In this document: positions 33,087 to 42,109 of the stretch, one piece after another | Position numbering within the stretch: position 1 is the first letter of the stretch | How the letters are laid out: each line of letters opens with the position of its first letter | From: Hyphomicrobium_B sp001006785 | GTDB taxonomy: Bacteria; Pseudomonadota; Alphaproteobacteria; Rhizobiales; Hyphomicrobiaceae | Assembly: GCF_001006785.1 (NCBI RefSeq) | Contig: NZ_CDHO01000001.1 | Coordinates: 1 to 64,000 of the forward strand | Direction of reading: 5' to 3' | Length of the DNA stretch: 64,000 nucleotides | Notes under the pieces: model-generated | The model's database searches: none | Told to the model about the DNA's origin: nothing | The model's input: the letters and a program-made list of their open reading frames with translations, nothing else | Translations under genes and position numbers: made by a program

Positions 33087-33143
33087 CTGCAACAGCAGAC
33101 ATTCGATAGACCGCCCCATCCGGGTGCGGCGTAGGAGACCGTC

Positions 33144-33437
33144 ATGACCAGGCGCTGCGAGCTGACCGGCACTTTGCCGCTGTCAGGCCAACTCAGGAGC
33201 CACGCCGAGAACAAGACCAAGCGCAAGTTCCGGCCGAACCTGCACAACGTCACGCTGCTGAGCGACGCTCTGGGCCGCAAGGTCCGTCTGCGCATCTCGG
33301 CGCGGGCGCTGAAGTCGGTCGAGCACCGCGGCGGTCTCGATGCCTTCCTGCTCAAGGCGAAGAACGACGAGCTTTCGGCGGCCTGCCTGAAGCTGAAGCG
33401 TGAGCTTCAGAAGGCGCAGGCGGAGAAGGCGGCCTAA
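33144..33437 (+). CDS. rpmB: 50S ribosomal protein L28
   Basis: A 97-residue ribosomal protein, the usual alphaproteobacterial length. MTRRCELTGTLPLSGQLRSH, then KTKRKFRPNLHNVTLLSDAL and RISARALKSVEHRGGLDAFL, are typical of L28. It is a single-gene unit with a near-consensus promoter, a hairpin-bearing leader and a strong bidirectional hairpin after the stop. Confidence 0.98.
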   Translation: MTRRCELTGTLPLSGQLRSHAENKTKRKFRPNLHNVTLLSDALGRKVRLRISARALKSVEHRGGLDAFLLKAKNDELSAACLKLKRELQKAQAEKAA

Positions 33438-33465
33438 GGCCAAGCCTCTGACGAATGAGAATTTT

Positions 33466-33500
33466 GCCCGGCCCGGGTTCAGTCCTGCGGCCGGGCTTTT
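33466..33500 (+). terminator. Terminator shared by rpmB and the convergent esterase gene
   Basis: Stem gcccggcc (33466-33473) with ggccgggc (33489-33496), a 15-base loop, then TTTT (33497-33500) on the plus side. On the minus strand the hairpin is followed by CAAAATT, so it serves rpmB best. The element overlaps the last codons of the convergent esterase-like gene. Confidence 0.85.
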
Positions 33501-34573
33501 GCTTGTCCGCGATCATTGACGATGAACTGCAGCAGGAGCGTTCGCTGCAGAATGTGATTGAAGTTGTCGTCGGACAGCATCGTGACCAGCACTTCGCCAG
33601 TCTCGAGCCGCGTCACCGACAAACCCTCCATGTTGTCGATTTCCGAGGTGAGATCGGCTTCGATGAGCGTTTCGCCTTCGATGGCGCGGCCGGGCTTCAG
33701 TTCATCGGGCGAAATGCGCCGCAGCCGCATCTTTACACCCTCCGTCCAGCGAAAGCGGCGTTCGAGAACGAACAGCGTGCCGTCGTCCAGGCTCGAAATA
33801 TCGGTGATGTCGAAGTCGCCGATGTTCTTCAGATGCAGCGTCGCCGGGCCTTGCGGCGCCCACAGCCAACCTGTGTGATTGCGGTCGCGATCGTAAAGCC
33901 GTTCCGAAAACGCGATCACCGAACCTTTGTACGGGCCGCCACGCATCACCGTCATGGCTTCGAGACCCGCGTTCGGCCGCATGCGCCGAGCCTCAGCAGG
34001 AAGAGGCACCGTGCTCCGGCCTGCCACCAGGCCTTGCGACGACCAATCGTAGCGATCGATGCGATGCTTGCGCTCGAAGGCGATGAGAACGGAGCCTTGC
34101 TCAAGGGTTCCGGTTTCGAGAGCAATCGCTTCCGAGTCGCGCTCGCGGCCGATGGGCCTGCCGTCGCGATTGAGCAAAGGCCCTAGGCGCGCGTCCGAAA
34201 TGCCCGCCGGATGCGTTCCATCGTAGACGATCTTGCCCGTCATCCAGACGCCGGAATCGGAAATCGCGAGCAGGGTTTTCGCATCGTTGCCGACGACGAG
34301 TCCGGACCAGCCGCCGAAGTTCGGCGACGGCGACGTCAGGACCAATCCGCCGCGAAACGTCAGCTTGCCAACCGCCGGGTTCGGCGCTGAGGTCGACGTC
34401 GCGCCGGCCATCTCTGCGCGCGCGAAATCGCGAATGAGGACTGCATCAATCGTAATCGGGCCAGCTTTCAGAGCGGCGATGTCGGGCTTGGCATCGGCCA
34501 ATACGATCTGCGGGTAAAGACCGAAGGCCGCGGCGAAAACAGCGGCGCGCATGCTGTTGGCGAGCGTGCCCAT
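33479..34573 (-). CDS. Secreted esterase-like/phytase-like beta-propeller protein
   Basis: A 364-residue protein with a signal peptide (about 1-26, ending VLA-DA). It matches the pattern of the family annotated as esterase-like activity of phytase: LTFRGGLVLTSPSPNFGGWSGL near 70, LLAISDSGVW near 102, RERDSEAIALE near 143, GLEAMTV near 205 and NMEGLSV near 320, with acidic residues expected to bind metal. The substrate is unknown and could be a phosphate or carboxylic ester in the periplasm. It starts three bases after the cobT stop and is probably co-transcribed. Its 3' end carries the shared terminator. Confidence 0.85.
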   Translation of the reverse strand: MGTLANSMRAAVFAAAFGLYPQIVLADAKPDIAALKAGPITIDAVLIRDFARAEMAGATSTSAPNPAVGKLTFRGGLVLTSPSPNFGGWSGLVVGNDAKTLLAISDSGVWMTGKIVYDGTHPAGISDARLGPLLNRDGRPIGRERDSEAIALETGTLEQGSVLIAFERKHRIDRYDWSSQGLVAGRSTVPLPAEARRMRPNAGLEAMTVMRGGPYKGSVIAFSERLYDRDRNHTGWLWAPQGPATLHLKNIGDFDITDISSLDDGTLFVLERRFRWTEGVKMRLRRISPDELKPGRAIEGETLIEADLTSEIDNMEGLSVTRLETGEVLVTMLSDDNFNHILQRTLLLQFIVNDRGQAKARPQD

Positions 34574-34576
34574 GGT

Positions 34577-36502
34577 TCAGTGCAGCGACGCGCGCCGTCG
34601 CACGGGCCGGGAAGCTTTTTCGATTTTGGAATCTTCCTCGAACAGCTCGACGAGTTTTTCGGTCATCGCGCCCGCAAGCTCCGACGCATCGGTGATGGTC
34701 ACCGCACGGCGATAGTAGCGCGTGACGTCGTGACCGATGCCGATCGCGATCAACTCAACGGACGATCGGTTCTCGATCTCGTTGATGACCTGGCGCAAGT
34801 GCTGTTCGAGATAGCTGCCGTTGTTGACCGACAGCGTCGAGTCATCGACCGGCGCGCCGTCTGAAATCATCATCAGGATGCGGCGCTGCTCGGGACGCCC
34901 GACGAGACGCGAATGCGCCCACGCCAGCGCTTCGCCGTCGATGTTTTCCTTGAGCAGACCTTCGCGCATCATCAGCGCCAAAGAATTCTTCGAGCGACGC
35001 CACGGCGCGTCCGCCGTCTTGTAGATGATGTGGCGCAGATCGTTCAGCCGTCCCGGGGCCGGTGGCTTTCCGGCCGCGAGCCATTCCTCGCGCGCCTGCC
35101 CGCCTTTCCACGCCTTCGTCGTAAATCCGAGGATCTCGACTTTGACGCCGCAGCGTTCAAGGGTACGCGCGAGAATATCGGCACAGCACGCCGCGACCAT
35201 GATCGGACGGCCGCGCATCGAGCCCGAATTGTCGAGCAGCAGCGTCACCACGGTGTCGCGGAATTCGGTGTCGCGCTCGCGCTTGTAAGACAGCGCGCCG
35301 GTTGGATCGGTGATGACGCGTGTCAGGCGCGCGGCGTCGAGCATGCCTTCTTCGAGATCGAAATCCCAGCCGCGGTTTTGTTGCGCGAGAAGCTTGCGCT
35401 GCAGTTTGTTGGCGAGTTTCGCGACTGCGGCCGAAAGCGTTTTTAGCTCTTTGTCGAGGAATGCGCGCAGGCGCTCCAATTCTTCGGGCGTCGAAAGCTC
35501 GGCCGCGCCAACCTCTTCGTCGTGAGCACGAGTGTAAACCTTGTAGCCGAATGCTTCCGGGTTCTCGAGGACGGTCATGTTCGGACGCCAAGGCGCGGGC
35601 GCCTCGTTGTCGTCGACCGTTTCCTCGTCCATCTCCTGCTGTTCGGTATCGCCCGAGTCGACCATCTCCTCGGTTTCCGAGAGATCGCCTTCCGACGATT
35701 GGTCTTCGCTCTCCTTGTCTTCGCCGTCGGAGCCTTCCTCGTTGGCGTCTTCCGACTCGTCCGTCGCGCCGTCCTTGGCGCCGTCGTCGCCTTCGTTTTC
35801 CTCTTCGCCCTGCTGCGGCTCCTCGGTCAGATCGACGAGATCGAGAACCTTGAGCAGGTCGCGAATCTGGCGGCCGAACTGCTCCTGATTTTCCGACAGA
35901 CCTTCGAGGCGATCGAGCAGCGTGCTGCCGCGCGCTTCGATCAGCGGCCGCCAGATGTCGACGAGGCCCTTCGTCGACGCGGGCGGCGGAAGGCCGGTCA
36001 GGCGTTCGCGAATGAGCAAGGCGAGCGCATCTTCGAGTGGCGCTTCGGCACGATCGAACACCGCCCGGAAGCGACCGTGACTGTACTGATCTTCGAGACG
36101 AGCGGTCAGGTTCGCAGCCATGCCGGGCATGCGCATTGCGCCGAGCCCTTCGACACGAGCGCGTTCTGAGGCTTCGAACACGGCGCGGGCCGGTCCGGGC
36201 GGAGGCGCGATGCGCCGGTGAATCTTGGCGTCGTGGCAACCGATCTGCAGCGCAAGGCTATCCGCCCAACCGCGTGCCAGTGCGATGTCCTTAGCGGTCG
36301 GCGCGCGCGGCGGCTCGGGGATGTAGACGGACTTTCCGGACACGTCGCCTTTACCCGGTCCGAAATCGACCTCGACCGCGCCGTCTCCAGCGATCGCACG
36401 CACGGCCGGGCCAAGCACGCGTTTCAGCGGCTCGGAGGGAGCTTCGCGGCGCTTGATTGGAGGTAGGCTCACGGCGGCTATCCGATTTTGGTGTTCTGCC
36501 AC
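34577..36502 (-). CDS. cobT: Aerobic cobaltochelatase subunit CobT
   Basis: A 641-residue subunit of the CobNST chelatase, which inserts cobalt into hydrogenobyrinate diamide during aerobic B12 synthesis. It has an N-terminal helical region, an extremely acidic stretch at about 225-300, and a C-terminal von Willebrand A domain with the MIDAS motif LLLDNSGSMRG near 425 and MMISDGAPVDDSTL near 540. The start is a GTG at 36502, with GGAGGGGG upstream. That ribosome site lies in the arm of a CTCCCC-GCC-GGGGAG hairpin. It follows cobS by 74 bases. CobN is not in the window. Confidence 0.96.
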   Translation of the reverse strand: MAEHQNRIAAVSLPPIKRREAPSEPLKRVLGPAVRAIAGDGAVEVDFGPGKGDVSGKSVYIPEPPRAPTAKDIALARGWADSLALQIGCHDAKIHRRIAPPPGPARAVFEASERARVEGLGAMRMPGMAANLTARLEDQYSHGRFRAVFDRAEAPLEDALALLIRERLTGLPPPASTKGLVDIWRPLIEARGSTLLDRLEGLSENQEQFGRQIRDLLKVLDLVDLTEEPQQGEEENEGDDGAKDGATDESEDANEEGSDGEDKESEDQSSEGDLSETEEMVDSGDTEQQEMDEETVDDNEAPAPWRPNMTVLENPEAFGYKVYTRAHDEEVGAAELSTPEELERLRAFLDKELKTLSAAVAKLANKLQRKLLAQQNRGWDFDLEEGMLDAARLTRVITDPTGALSYKRERDTEFRDTVVTLLLDNSGSMRGRPIMVAACCADILARTLERCGVKVEILGFTTKAWKGGQAREEWLAAGKPPAPGRLNDLRHIIYKTADAPWRRSKNSLALMMREGLLKENIDGEALAWAHSRLVGRPEQRRILMMISDGAPVDDSTLSVNNGSYLEQHLRQVINEIENRSSVELIAIGIGHDVTRYYRRAVTITDASELAGAMTEKLVELFEEDSKIEKASRPVRRRASLH

Positions 36503-36512
36503 CCCCCGCCCC

Positions 36513-36560
36513 CTCCCCGCCGGGGAGAGGAACGTAAGGGCGCGCCGGCGCTAAGCCGGC
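36513..36560 (-). repeat. Two small GC hairpins in the cobS-cobT gap
   Basis: ctcccc-gcc-ggggag (36513-36527) and gccggc-gctaa-gccggc (36544-36560). The first overlaps the cobT Shine-Dalgarno sequence. Such CCTCCCCGCCGGGGAGG palindromes resemble dispersed intergenic repeats of alphaproteobacteria; whether it is repeated genome-wide cannot be seen here. Confidence 0.5.
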
Positions 36561-36576
36561 CTTTCGATCAGCCTTC

Positions 36577-37578
36577 TCAGCTCAACGCGACGTTGGCGGT
36601 GCTCTCTGAAAGCTCCTCGCCGAAGCAGCGCTGATAGAATTCCGCGACCAGCGGCTTTTCGAGATCATCGCACTTGTTCAGGAACGTCACGCGGAATGCA
36701 AAGCCGATGTCGCCGAAGATCTCGGCGTTTTCCGCCCACGTCATCACGGTGCGCGGGCTCATCACGGTCGAGAGATCGCCGTTGATGAAGGCCGAGCGCG
36801 TCAGATCGGCGACGCGGACCATGTGCGAGACCTGCTTGCGCTTGGCGTCCGTCTTGTCGAAGGCCTTGACCTTGGACAGCACGATTTTCGCTTCATCGTC
36901 GTGCGGCAGATAGTTGAGCGTCGCGACGATCGACCAGCGGTCCATCTGGCCCTGGTTGATCTGCTGCGTGCCGTGATAGAGGCCGGACGTGTCGCCGAGA
37001 CCGATCGTGTTCGTCGTCGCGAACAGGCGAAATGCCGGGTGCGGACGAATGACCTTCGACTGATCGAGCAGCGTCAGCTTGCCCGAGATTTCGAGCACGC
37101 GTTGAATGACGAACATGACGTCGGGACGACCGGCGTCGTATTCATCGAACACGAGCGCGGTATTGGTCTGCAGCGCCCAGGGAAGAATGCCTTCCTTGAA
37201 TTCCGTCACCTGCTTGCCGTCGCGCAGCACGATCGCATCCTTGCCGACGAGATCGATACGCGAGACGTGGCTGTCGAGGTTGACGCGCACGCACGGCCAA
37301 TTGAGGCGCGCCGCAACCTGTTCGATGTGCGTCGACTTGCCGGTGCCGTGATAGCCCTGGATCATCACGCGGCGATTGTGCTTGAAGCCCGCGAGGATCG
37401 CGAGCGTCACGTCGCGATTGAAAAGATAATCCGGATCGAGATCGGGAACGTGCTCGTCCGCCTTCGAGTAGGCCGGAACTTCAAGATCGCTGTCTATGCC
37501 GAACACTTGGCGCACGGACAGTTTCATGTCCGGCAAGTTCGCAGGTTGCGCGCCCGGAGCGCTCGTCGTCGTGCGCAT
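36577..37578 (-). CDS. cobS: Aerobic cobaltochelatase subunit CobS
   Basis: A 333-residue AAA+ ATPase that, with CobT, drives the CobN chelatase. Walker A is GYHGTGKSTH near residue 75, Walker B LVFDEYDAG near 142, and sensor residues are in FRLFATTNTIGLGDTSG near 190. Length is normal (about 330). The ATG at 37578 is preferred over a TTG one codon upstream. It is the second gene of the dnaJ-cobS-cobT-esterase minus-strand series, an arrangement usual in Hyphomicrobiales. Confidence 0.96.
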   Translation of the reverse strand: MRTTTSAPGAQPANLPDMKLSVRQVFGIDSDLEVPAYSKADEHVPDLDPDYLFNRDVTLAILAGFKHNRRVMIQGYHGTGKSTHIEQVAARLNWPCVRVNLDSHVSRIDLVGKDAIVLRDGKQVTEFKEGILPWALQTNTALVFDEYDAGRPDVMFVIQRVLEISGKLTLLDQSKVIRPHPAFRLFATTNTIGLGDTSGLYHGTQQINQGQMDRWSIVATLNYLPHDDEAKIVLSKVKAFDKTDAKRKQVSHMVRVADLTRSAFINGDLSTVMSPRTVMTWAENAEIFGDIGFAFRVTFLNKCDDLEKPLVAEFYQRCFGEELSESTANVALS

Positions 37579-37676
37579 CAAAATCCAATTCCCGATGAGT
37601 GCCGCCCAGCCGCCTCAGGGGCTTCGGGCCGATGCGACCTGGGAGGCACAATCGCACACGGCTCAACGGCCCGGTA

Positions 37677-38300
37677 TCAGACCAGGCCCGCTTGCTTCAG
37701 ATAGTTATAGGCTTGCAGGATTTCACGCAACTTTTCCTCGGACCGGCTATCGCCACCGTTGGCGTCGGGATGGTGAACTTTCACCAACTCCTTGAAGCGG
37801 GTCTTGATGTCTTCGCGGGTTGCATCGTCGCCCAAATCGAGCGTCTTGAGCGCTTTACGCTCCAACGGCTTCAGCTGACGGCGGAAGGCCGACGGCGCAG
37901 TGCGCGACGATCTGACTTTCCGCGCCATTCTCACCGTGCTCTCGGCGACGCGGGCAGCGGCTTCTTCGGTTCGCGCGCCGTCGCGGGTCCCATGAGCCCA
38001 GGCGTTGGCGCCGGTCTTCCACGTCGGGCGATGTCCGGTCAGAGCATCCTTGCGGAAGCTGTTGACCTCGGCATCGCTCATGCCGTCGAAATAATTGTAA
38101 TCCTGATTGTACTGACGAACGTGATCCACGCAGAAGTGGAAATATTCGCCGTCGCGCCCACGACCTTTCGGCGCCTTGTGCGGGCCCGGCTTCTCGCAGC
38201 CCTTCCATTGGCAGAGCGGCGCACGCGTTTCCTTCTTGGCGCCTTGAGAGCGCTTGGACGACACGCGAATGCTGTCGAAGTATTTTGAATCGAGTTTCAT
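37677..38300 (-). CDS. J-domain (DnaJ-like) co-chaperone
   Basis: A 207-residue protein. The N-terminal half has a small Cys-containing region (LCQWKGCEKPGPHKAP, YFHFCVDHVRQYN), possibly metal-binding. The C-terminal 65 residues are a J domain: ALKTLDLGDDATREDIKTRF, then the obligatory HPD in VHHPDANGG and LREILQAYNYL. It should stimulate a DnaK-type chaperone. In alphaproteobacteria this gene is regularly found between cobS and bolA, as here. It is divergent from bolA, with 151 bases between. Confidence 0.93.
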   Translation of the reverse strand: MKLDSKYFDSIRVSSKRSQGAKKETRAPLCQWKGCEKPGPHKAPKGRGRDGEYFHFCVDHVRQYNQDYNYFDGMSDAEVNSFRKDALTGHRPTWKTGANAWAHGTRDGARTEEAAARVAESTVRMARKVRSSRTAPSAFRRQLKPLERKALKTLDLGDDATREDIKTRFKELVKVHHPDANGGDSRSEEKLREILQAYNYLKQAGLV

Positions 38301-38451
38301 GGGCCGGTGATTATGATGGTTCGTTTCGTTGGAAACAAGGCGTCAAGAATTCCGGTTGATTTCTTCAACGACTGTGCTGCCAAGCGTTTAACATGTCGTT
38401 TCACGGCGCATTTATATTTATTCGAAGAATCGGGAAGTCAAAGAGAGCAAC

Positions 38452-38754
38452 ATGGGACGGTCCGTCACCGAAATCCTACGCGAAAAATTGATGGTCGAGC
38501 TGCGTCCCACGCGACTCGACGTCATTAATGAGTCGGAGCTTCACGCCGGACATCGCAACTCGCCGGGCACGGGTGAAAGTCATTTTCGCATTCTCGTCGT
38601 CTCCAGCGCGTTTGCGGGTAAATCGCGGGTCGAACGGCATCGCATCGTCAATGAACTGCTCAAAAGCGAGATCAGCGGCGGCATTCACGCGCTGGCGCTC
38701 GCGACGCTTGCTCCGGACGAGCCTGTTCCGCCCGGCTTCTCGGGACGCCCTTAG
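38452..38754 (+). CDS. bolA: BolA-family protein
   Basis: A 100-residue BolA fold protein. Seen: the N-terminal helix VTEILREKLMVEL, SELHAGHRNSPGTGESHFRI with the histidines and variable loop, the helix-turn SRVERHRIVNELLKSEI, and IHALALATLAP. BolA proteins pair with monothiol glutaredoxins in iron-sulfur handling or bind DNA. It converges with the CorC-type gene, 14 bases apart, and is divergent from the J-domain gene. Confidence 0.95.
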   Translation: MGRSVTEILREKLMVELRPTRLDVINESELHAGHRNSPGTGESHFRILVVSSAFAGKSRVERHRIVNELLKSEISGGIHALALATLAPDEPVPPGFSGRP

Positions 38755-38768
38755 CCATAGGCGCGAAC

Positions 38769-40094
38769 TTATCCGCGCGCGGTTTTTGACTGCGTCGCGC
38801 CCGCCGGCGATGAGCCAGTCGCGCTTGCCGTCGCAGCGGCGAGCGACTTGATGCGGATCGCCGTGATTTTATTGCGGCTCTTGCGCAAAATTTCGAAACG
38901 GTAACCGTGGAAGGTGAACACCTGTCCCGGCTCCGGAATCGTCTGCGCTTCGTGAATGACGAGACCGGCGATGGTCGTCGCTTCATCGTCCGGCAGGTCC
39001 CAATCGAGATGGCGATTGAGATCGCGGATTGCAACCGTTCCGTCGACGTTGACTGTGCCGTCCGATTGCATGCGGATGTGGCTGTCGGGATTGTCGTGCT
39101 CGTCGGTGATCTGGCCGACGATTTCCTCGAGGATGTCCTCAAGCGTGATGAGGCCCTGCACCTCGCCATATTCGTCGACGACGAGCGCCATCTGCGTTTT
39201 CTTTTTCAGGAACTGATTGAGCTGATCCTTGAGGCTCGTCGTATCCGGCACGAACCAGGGCGTGCTCGCCGACTTCATGATGTCGAGCGTTTCCGGCGCC
39301 CATCCGGTGCGCGAGAGCGCGAGCAGCAGATCCTTGGTGTGGAGCACGCCGACGATGTTCTCTGGCTCTTCCTTCCAAATCGGAACGCGGGTGAACTGCG
39401 ATTTCATCAGCTGGTCGAGAATCTTGGCGGGCGGATCATCCGCATTCACCGTTTCCATCTTGGTCCGGTGAACCATGATGTCGGCGACCTGCAGATCACC
39501 GAGATCGAGAACGCCGCCAAGCATTTCCGCGTCGCCCTTCGCGACGGTGCCTTCCTTCGCCTGGAGGTCGATGGTGCCGCGAATCTCTTCATGCGCCGCA
39601 AGAATGTTGGCTTCGTCGTCGGCCTTACCCGGCGTCAGCTTCAAGAGATTGCGGACGACGTATTCGATCGCCTTCGTGAACGGCGTCAGAATGTAGATCA
39701 GGCCGCGCATCGGTGGCGCGACGATGAGCGCCACGCGGTCGGCGTACGCTAACGCATAAGTCTTCGGCAGCACGGCCGCGAAAATCACGATCAGAATAGT
39801 GATCAGACCCGTCGCGTAGGCGACGCCGACCTCGCCATAGAGGTGCACGGCAACATTGGAGGCGAGCGCTGCGGCGAGGACGTCGACGAGCGTGTTGCCG
39901 AGCAGCACGGTGCCGATCATCTTCTCCGGCCGCGACAACACGCGATTGACGAGCGCAGCGCTGGCGTTGCCGTCTTCCTCGAGAGCGTGCATGCGGGCGC
40001 GGGACGCGGCAGTGAGCGACGTCTCGCTGCCGTTGAAGAAGGCAGAAAGCACGATGAGAAGGAAAATAGCGACGATACTGAAAACTATGGACAT
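38769..40094 (-). CDS. HlyC/CorC-family membrane protein (CNNM/CorC, DUF21 + CBS pair)
   Basis: A 441-residue inner-membrane protein. Hydrophobic segments occur in the first 145 residues (the DUF21 region, opening FSIVAIFLLIVLSAFFNGSE). A CBS pair follows at about 210-330 (VADIMVHRTKMETVNADD; LVVDEYGEVQGLITLEDI) and a C-terminal CorC_HlyC domain ends in FHGYRFEILRKSRNKITAIR. The family is implicated in Mg2+/Co2+ export or regulation. The start is the ATG at 40094; a TTG at 40127 is upstream. It sits 81 bases downstream of aroKB on the same strand, a conserved pairing in Hyphomicrobiales. Confidence 0.93.
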   Translation of the reverse strand: MSIVFSIVAIFLLIVLSAFFNGSETSLTAASRARMHALEEDGNASAALVNRVLSRPEKMIGTVLLGNTLVDVLAAALASNVAVHLYGEVGVAYATGLITILIVIFAAVLPKTYALAYADRVALIVAPPMRGLIYILTPFTKAIEYVVRNLLKLTPGKADDEANILAAHEEIRGTIDLQAKEGTVAKGDAEMLGGVLDLGDLQVADIMVHRTKMETVNADDPPAKILDQLMKSQFTRVPIWKEEPENIVGVLHTKDLLLALSRTGWAPETLDIMKSASTPWFVPDTTSLKDQLNQFLKKKTQMALVVDEYGEVQGLITLEDILEEIVGQITDEHDNPDSHIRMQSDGTVNVDGTVAIRDLNRHLDWDLPDDEATTIAGLVIHEAQTIPEPGQVFTFHGYRFEILRKSRNKITAIRIKSLAAATASATGSSPAGATQSKTARG

Positions 40095-40175
40095 GGAGAT
40101 TGCCGGTGTCCCTGATCCCGAAATCAATGGCCGGTCAATCTAGCACACTCATAGAGACGAATGTGTATCGGCTTG

Positions 40176-41870
40176 TTAACGGGCGATTTCCCGCTTCAAG
40201 AAGGCCTTTACCGTCTCTGGGGGCACGTCGCGCGAGACGAAGGCGTCGCCGATACTACGCACCAGAATGAATGCGAGCTTGCCGCCCCGAACTTTCTTGT
40301 CCTGGCCCATCAGTCGCCACAACTCATCCGCATCGGCGCCGGTCTGCGGGATGTCTGCGATCCTCGTCGGCAAGCCGATGGCCTTGAAATGCGCGGTGAC
40401 GCGATCGGCATTGCCAGCGGGACAGAGGCCCAACTCTTCCGACAAGCGGAATGCGAGGCACATGCCGATTGCGATGCCTTCGCCGTGTAGCAACTTGTCG
40501 GAATAGCCGGTCCAGGCTTCGAATGCGTGGCCGAACGTATGGCCGAGATTAAGCAGGGCGCGATCGCCCGTCTCGGTCTCGTCACGCGCGACGATCGCGG
40601 CCTTGGCGGCGACGCTCGTTTCGATGGCCTTCGTCAAGGCGGGGCCGTTGTTGCCGAAAACGCCCTGCCAGTTGTTTTCGAGCCATGCGAAGAATTTCGC
40701 GTCGCCGAGCAGGCCGTACTTCGCAACCTCGGCATAACCGGCGCGCATCTGGCGCGGCGGCAGGGTCGTCAGCACCGATGTATCAGCAATGACGAGGCTC
40801 GGCTGATGGAAGACGCCGATCAGGTTCTTGCCCTGCGGCGTATTGATGCCGGTCTTACCGCCGACGGAGCTATCGACCTGCGCCAGGAGCGATGTCGGAA
40901 TCTGCACGAAGCGGATCCCGCGACGCAGGATGCCCGCCGCGAAGCCCGCGAGGTCGCCGATGACGCCGCCGCCGAGCGGCACGACGAGATCGCCGCGCTC
41001 AAGTCCGAGTTCCAGGAGGCGTTCCGAAAGCGTCGCCAGATCGCGGAAGCTTTTCGTTCCTTCGCCCGGCGTCATGACGATCGAGCCGGCGAACAAACCT
41101 TCCGATTTGAGGCTTTCTTCGAGGGTCGCAAGGTGATGCCGCGCGACGTTCTCGTCGGTCACGATCCCGCATTTCACCGCGCCCAAACGCGATTTGATGA
41201 GAGCCCCGGTATCAGACAACAGGCCGTTTGCGATCAGAACGTCGTAGGCGCGATCGCCGAGTTCGATGCGCACACTGCGCGATGGGCTTGGCGGCTGAAC
41301 CGGGCCGGTCGGCACGGCGGAACTGGTCGCGAGGCGATTAACAATTTCGTTGACGGCCAGATCGTGCGGCTCGTCGCGGCTATCAACGGTCATATCTGCC
41401 TCGGCATAGATCGGGTAACGGGCTTCAATCAGTTTGCGCATCGTGGCTTCGGGATTGCCCTCGCGCAATAGCGGCCGAGTATCGCGCTTCATCACACGGC
41501 GCATCAGGACGGGAAGATCGGCTCGCAGCCAGATCGAGACGCCGTTCTCGCGAATGCGCTGGCGGGTTTCAGGATGCATATAAGCCCCGCCGCCGGTCGC
41601 CAGCACTTGGGGCCCATTGCTCAGGAGACGCGAGATGACTTTGCGTTCGCCGTCGCGGAAGTGCGCCTCGCCGTGATCGGCGAAGATTTCGTTGATGGTC
41701 TTGGCGGCGGCGCGTTCGATTTCCTCGTCCGCATCGATGAACGGCAGGCCAAGCCTTGCCGCGAGACGCTTGCCGATCGAAGACTTGCCGCATCCCATCA
41801 AACCGACGAGCACGATCGAGCGCTTGCCAAGTCGCTTTTTGGCAGTGTCTATCGCTTCAGATTCCGTCAT
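40176..41870 (-). CDS. aroKB: Bifunctional shikimate kinase / 3-dehydroquinate synthase
   Basis: A 564-residue fusion for aromatic amino acid synthesis. Residues 15-185 are shikimate kinase: P-loop GLMGCGKSS near 24, DADEEIE near 46 and ATGGGAYM near 90. Residues 200-560 are dehydroquinate synthase: PLGGGVIGDLAGFAAG near 310, IPTSLLAQVDSSVGGKTGIN near 330, and the zinc-binding histidines in LNLGHTFGHAFE and LLHGEGIAIGM near 450-470. In most alphaproteobacteria aroK and aroB are adjacent separate genes. Here one open frame joins them through a Pro/Ser-rich linker of about 15 residues, without an internal stop. No sign of frameshift. Confidence 0.96.
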   Translation of the reverse strand: MTESEAIDTAKKRLGKRSIVLVGLMGCGKSSIGKRLAARLGLPFIDADEEIERAAAKTINEIFADHGEAHFRDGERKVISRLLSNGPQVLATGGGAYMHPETRQRIRENGVSIWLRADLPVLMRRVMKRDTRPLLREGNPEATMRKLIEARYPIYAEADMTVDSRDEPHDLAVNEIVNRLATSSAVPTGPVQPPSPSRSVRIELGDRAYDVLIANGLLSDTGALIKSRLGAVKCGIVTDENVARHHLATLEESLKSEGLFAGSIVMTPGEGTKSFRDLATLSERLLELGLERGDLVVPLGGGVIGDLAGFAAGILRRGIRFVQIPTSLLAQVDSSVGGKTGINTPQGKNLIGVFHQPSLVIADTSVLTTLPPRQMRAGYAEVAKYGLLGDAKFFAWLENNWQGVFGNNGPALTKAIETSVAAKAAIVARDETETGDRALLNLGHTFGHAFEAWTGYSDKLLHGEGIAIGMCLAFRLSEELGLCPAGNADRVTAHFKAIGLPTRIADIPQTGADADELWRLMGQDKKVRGGKLAFILVRSIGDAFVSRDVPPETVKAFLKREIAR

Positions 41871-42109
41871 GTCGGTTCCGGTGGCCGGTCGCGGGAGCGA
41901 ATCGGCTAATTTGGCTCAGGGTGCCATGGTGGGGCTGTGCGCCGTCATGCCACGAACCGAAAAGCCCCGCAAACCTGAAACGCGCGGATAACACCTGCGC
42001 GGGAGCGTGACTGACGGGCACGGGACGCAAATCTATCGTGATGTACCGGTGAGAGTCATAATCGCGCCAATAAGGATGCCCACCTAGCAGGGGAGACGGG
42101 GACGCAAAA

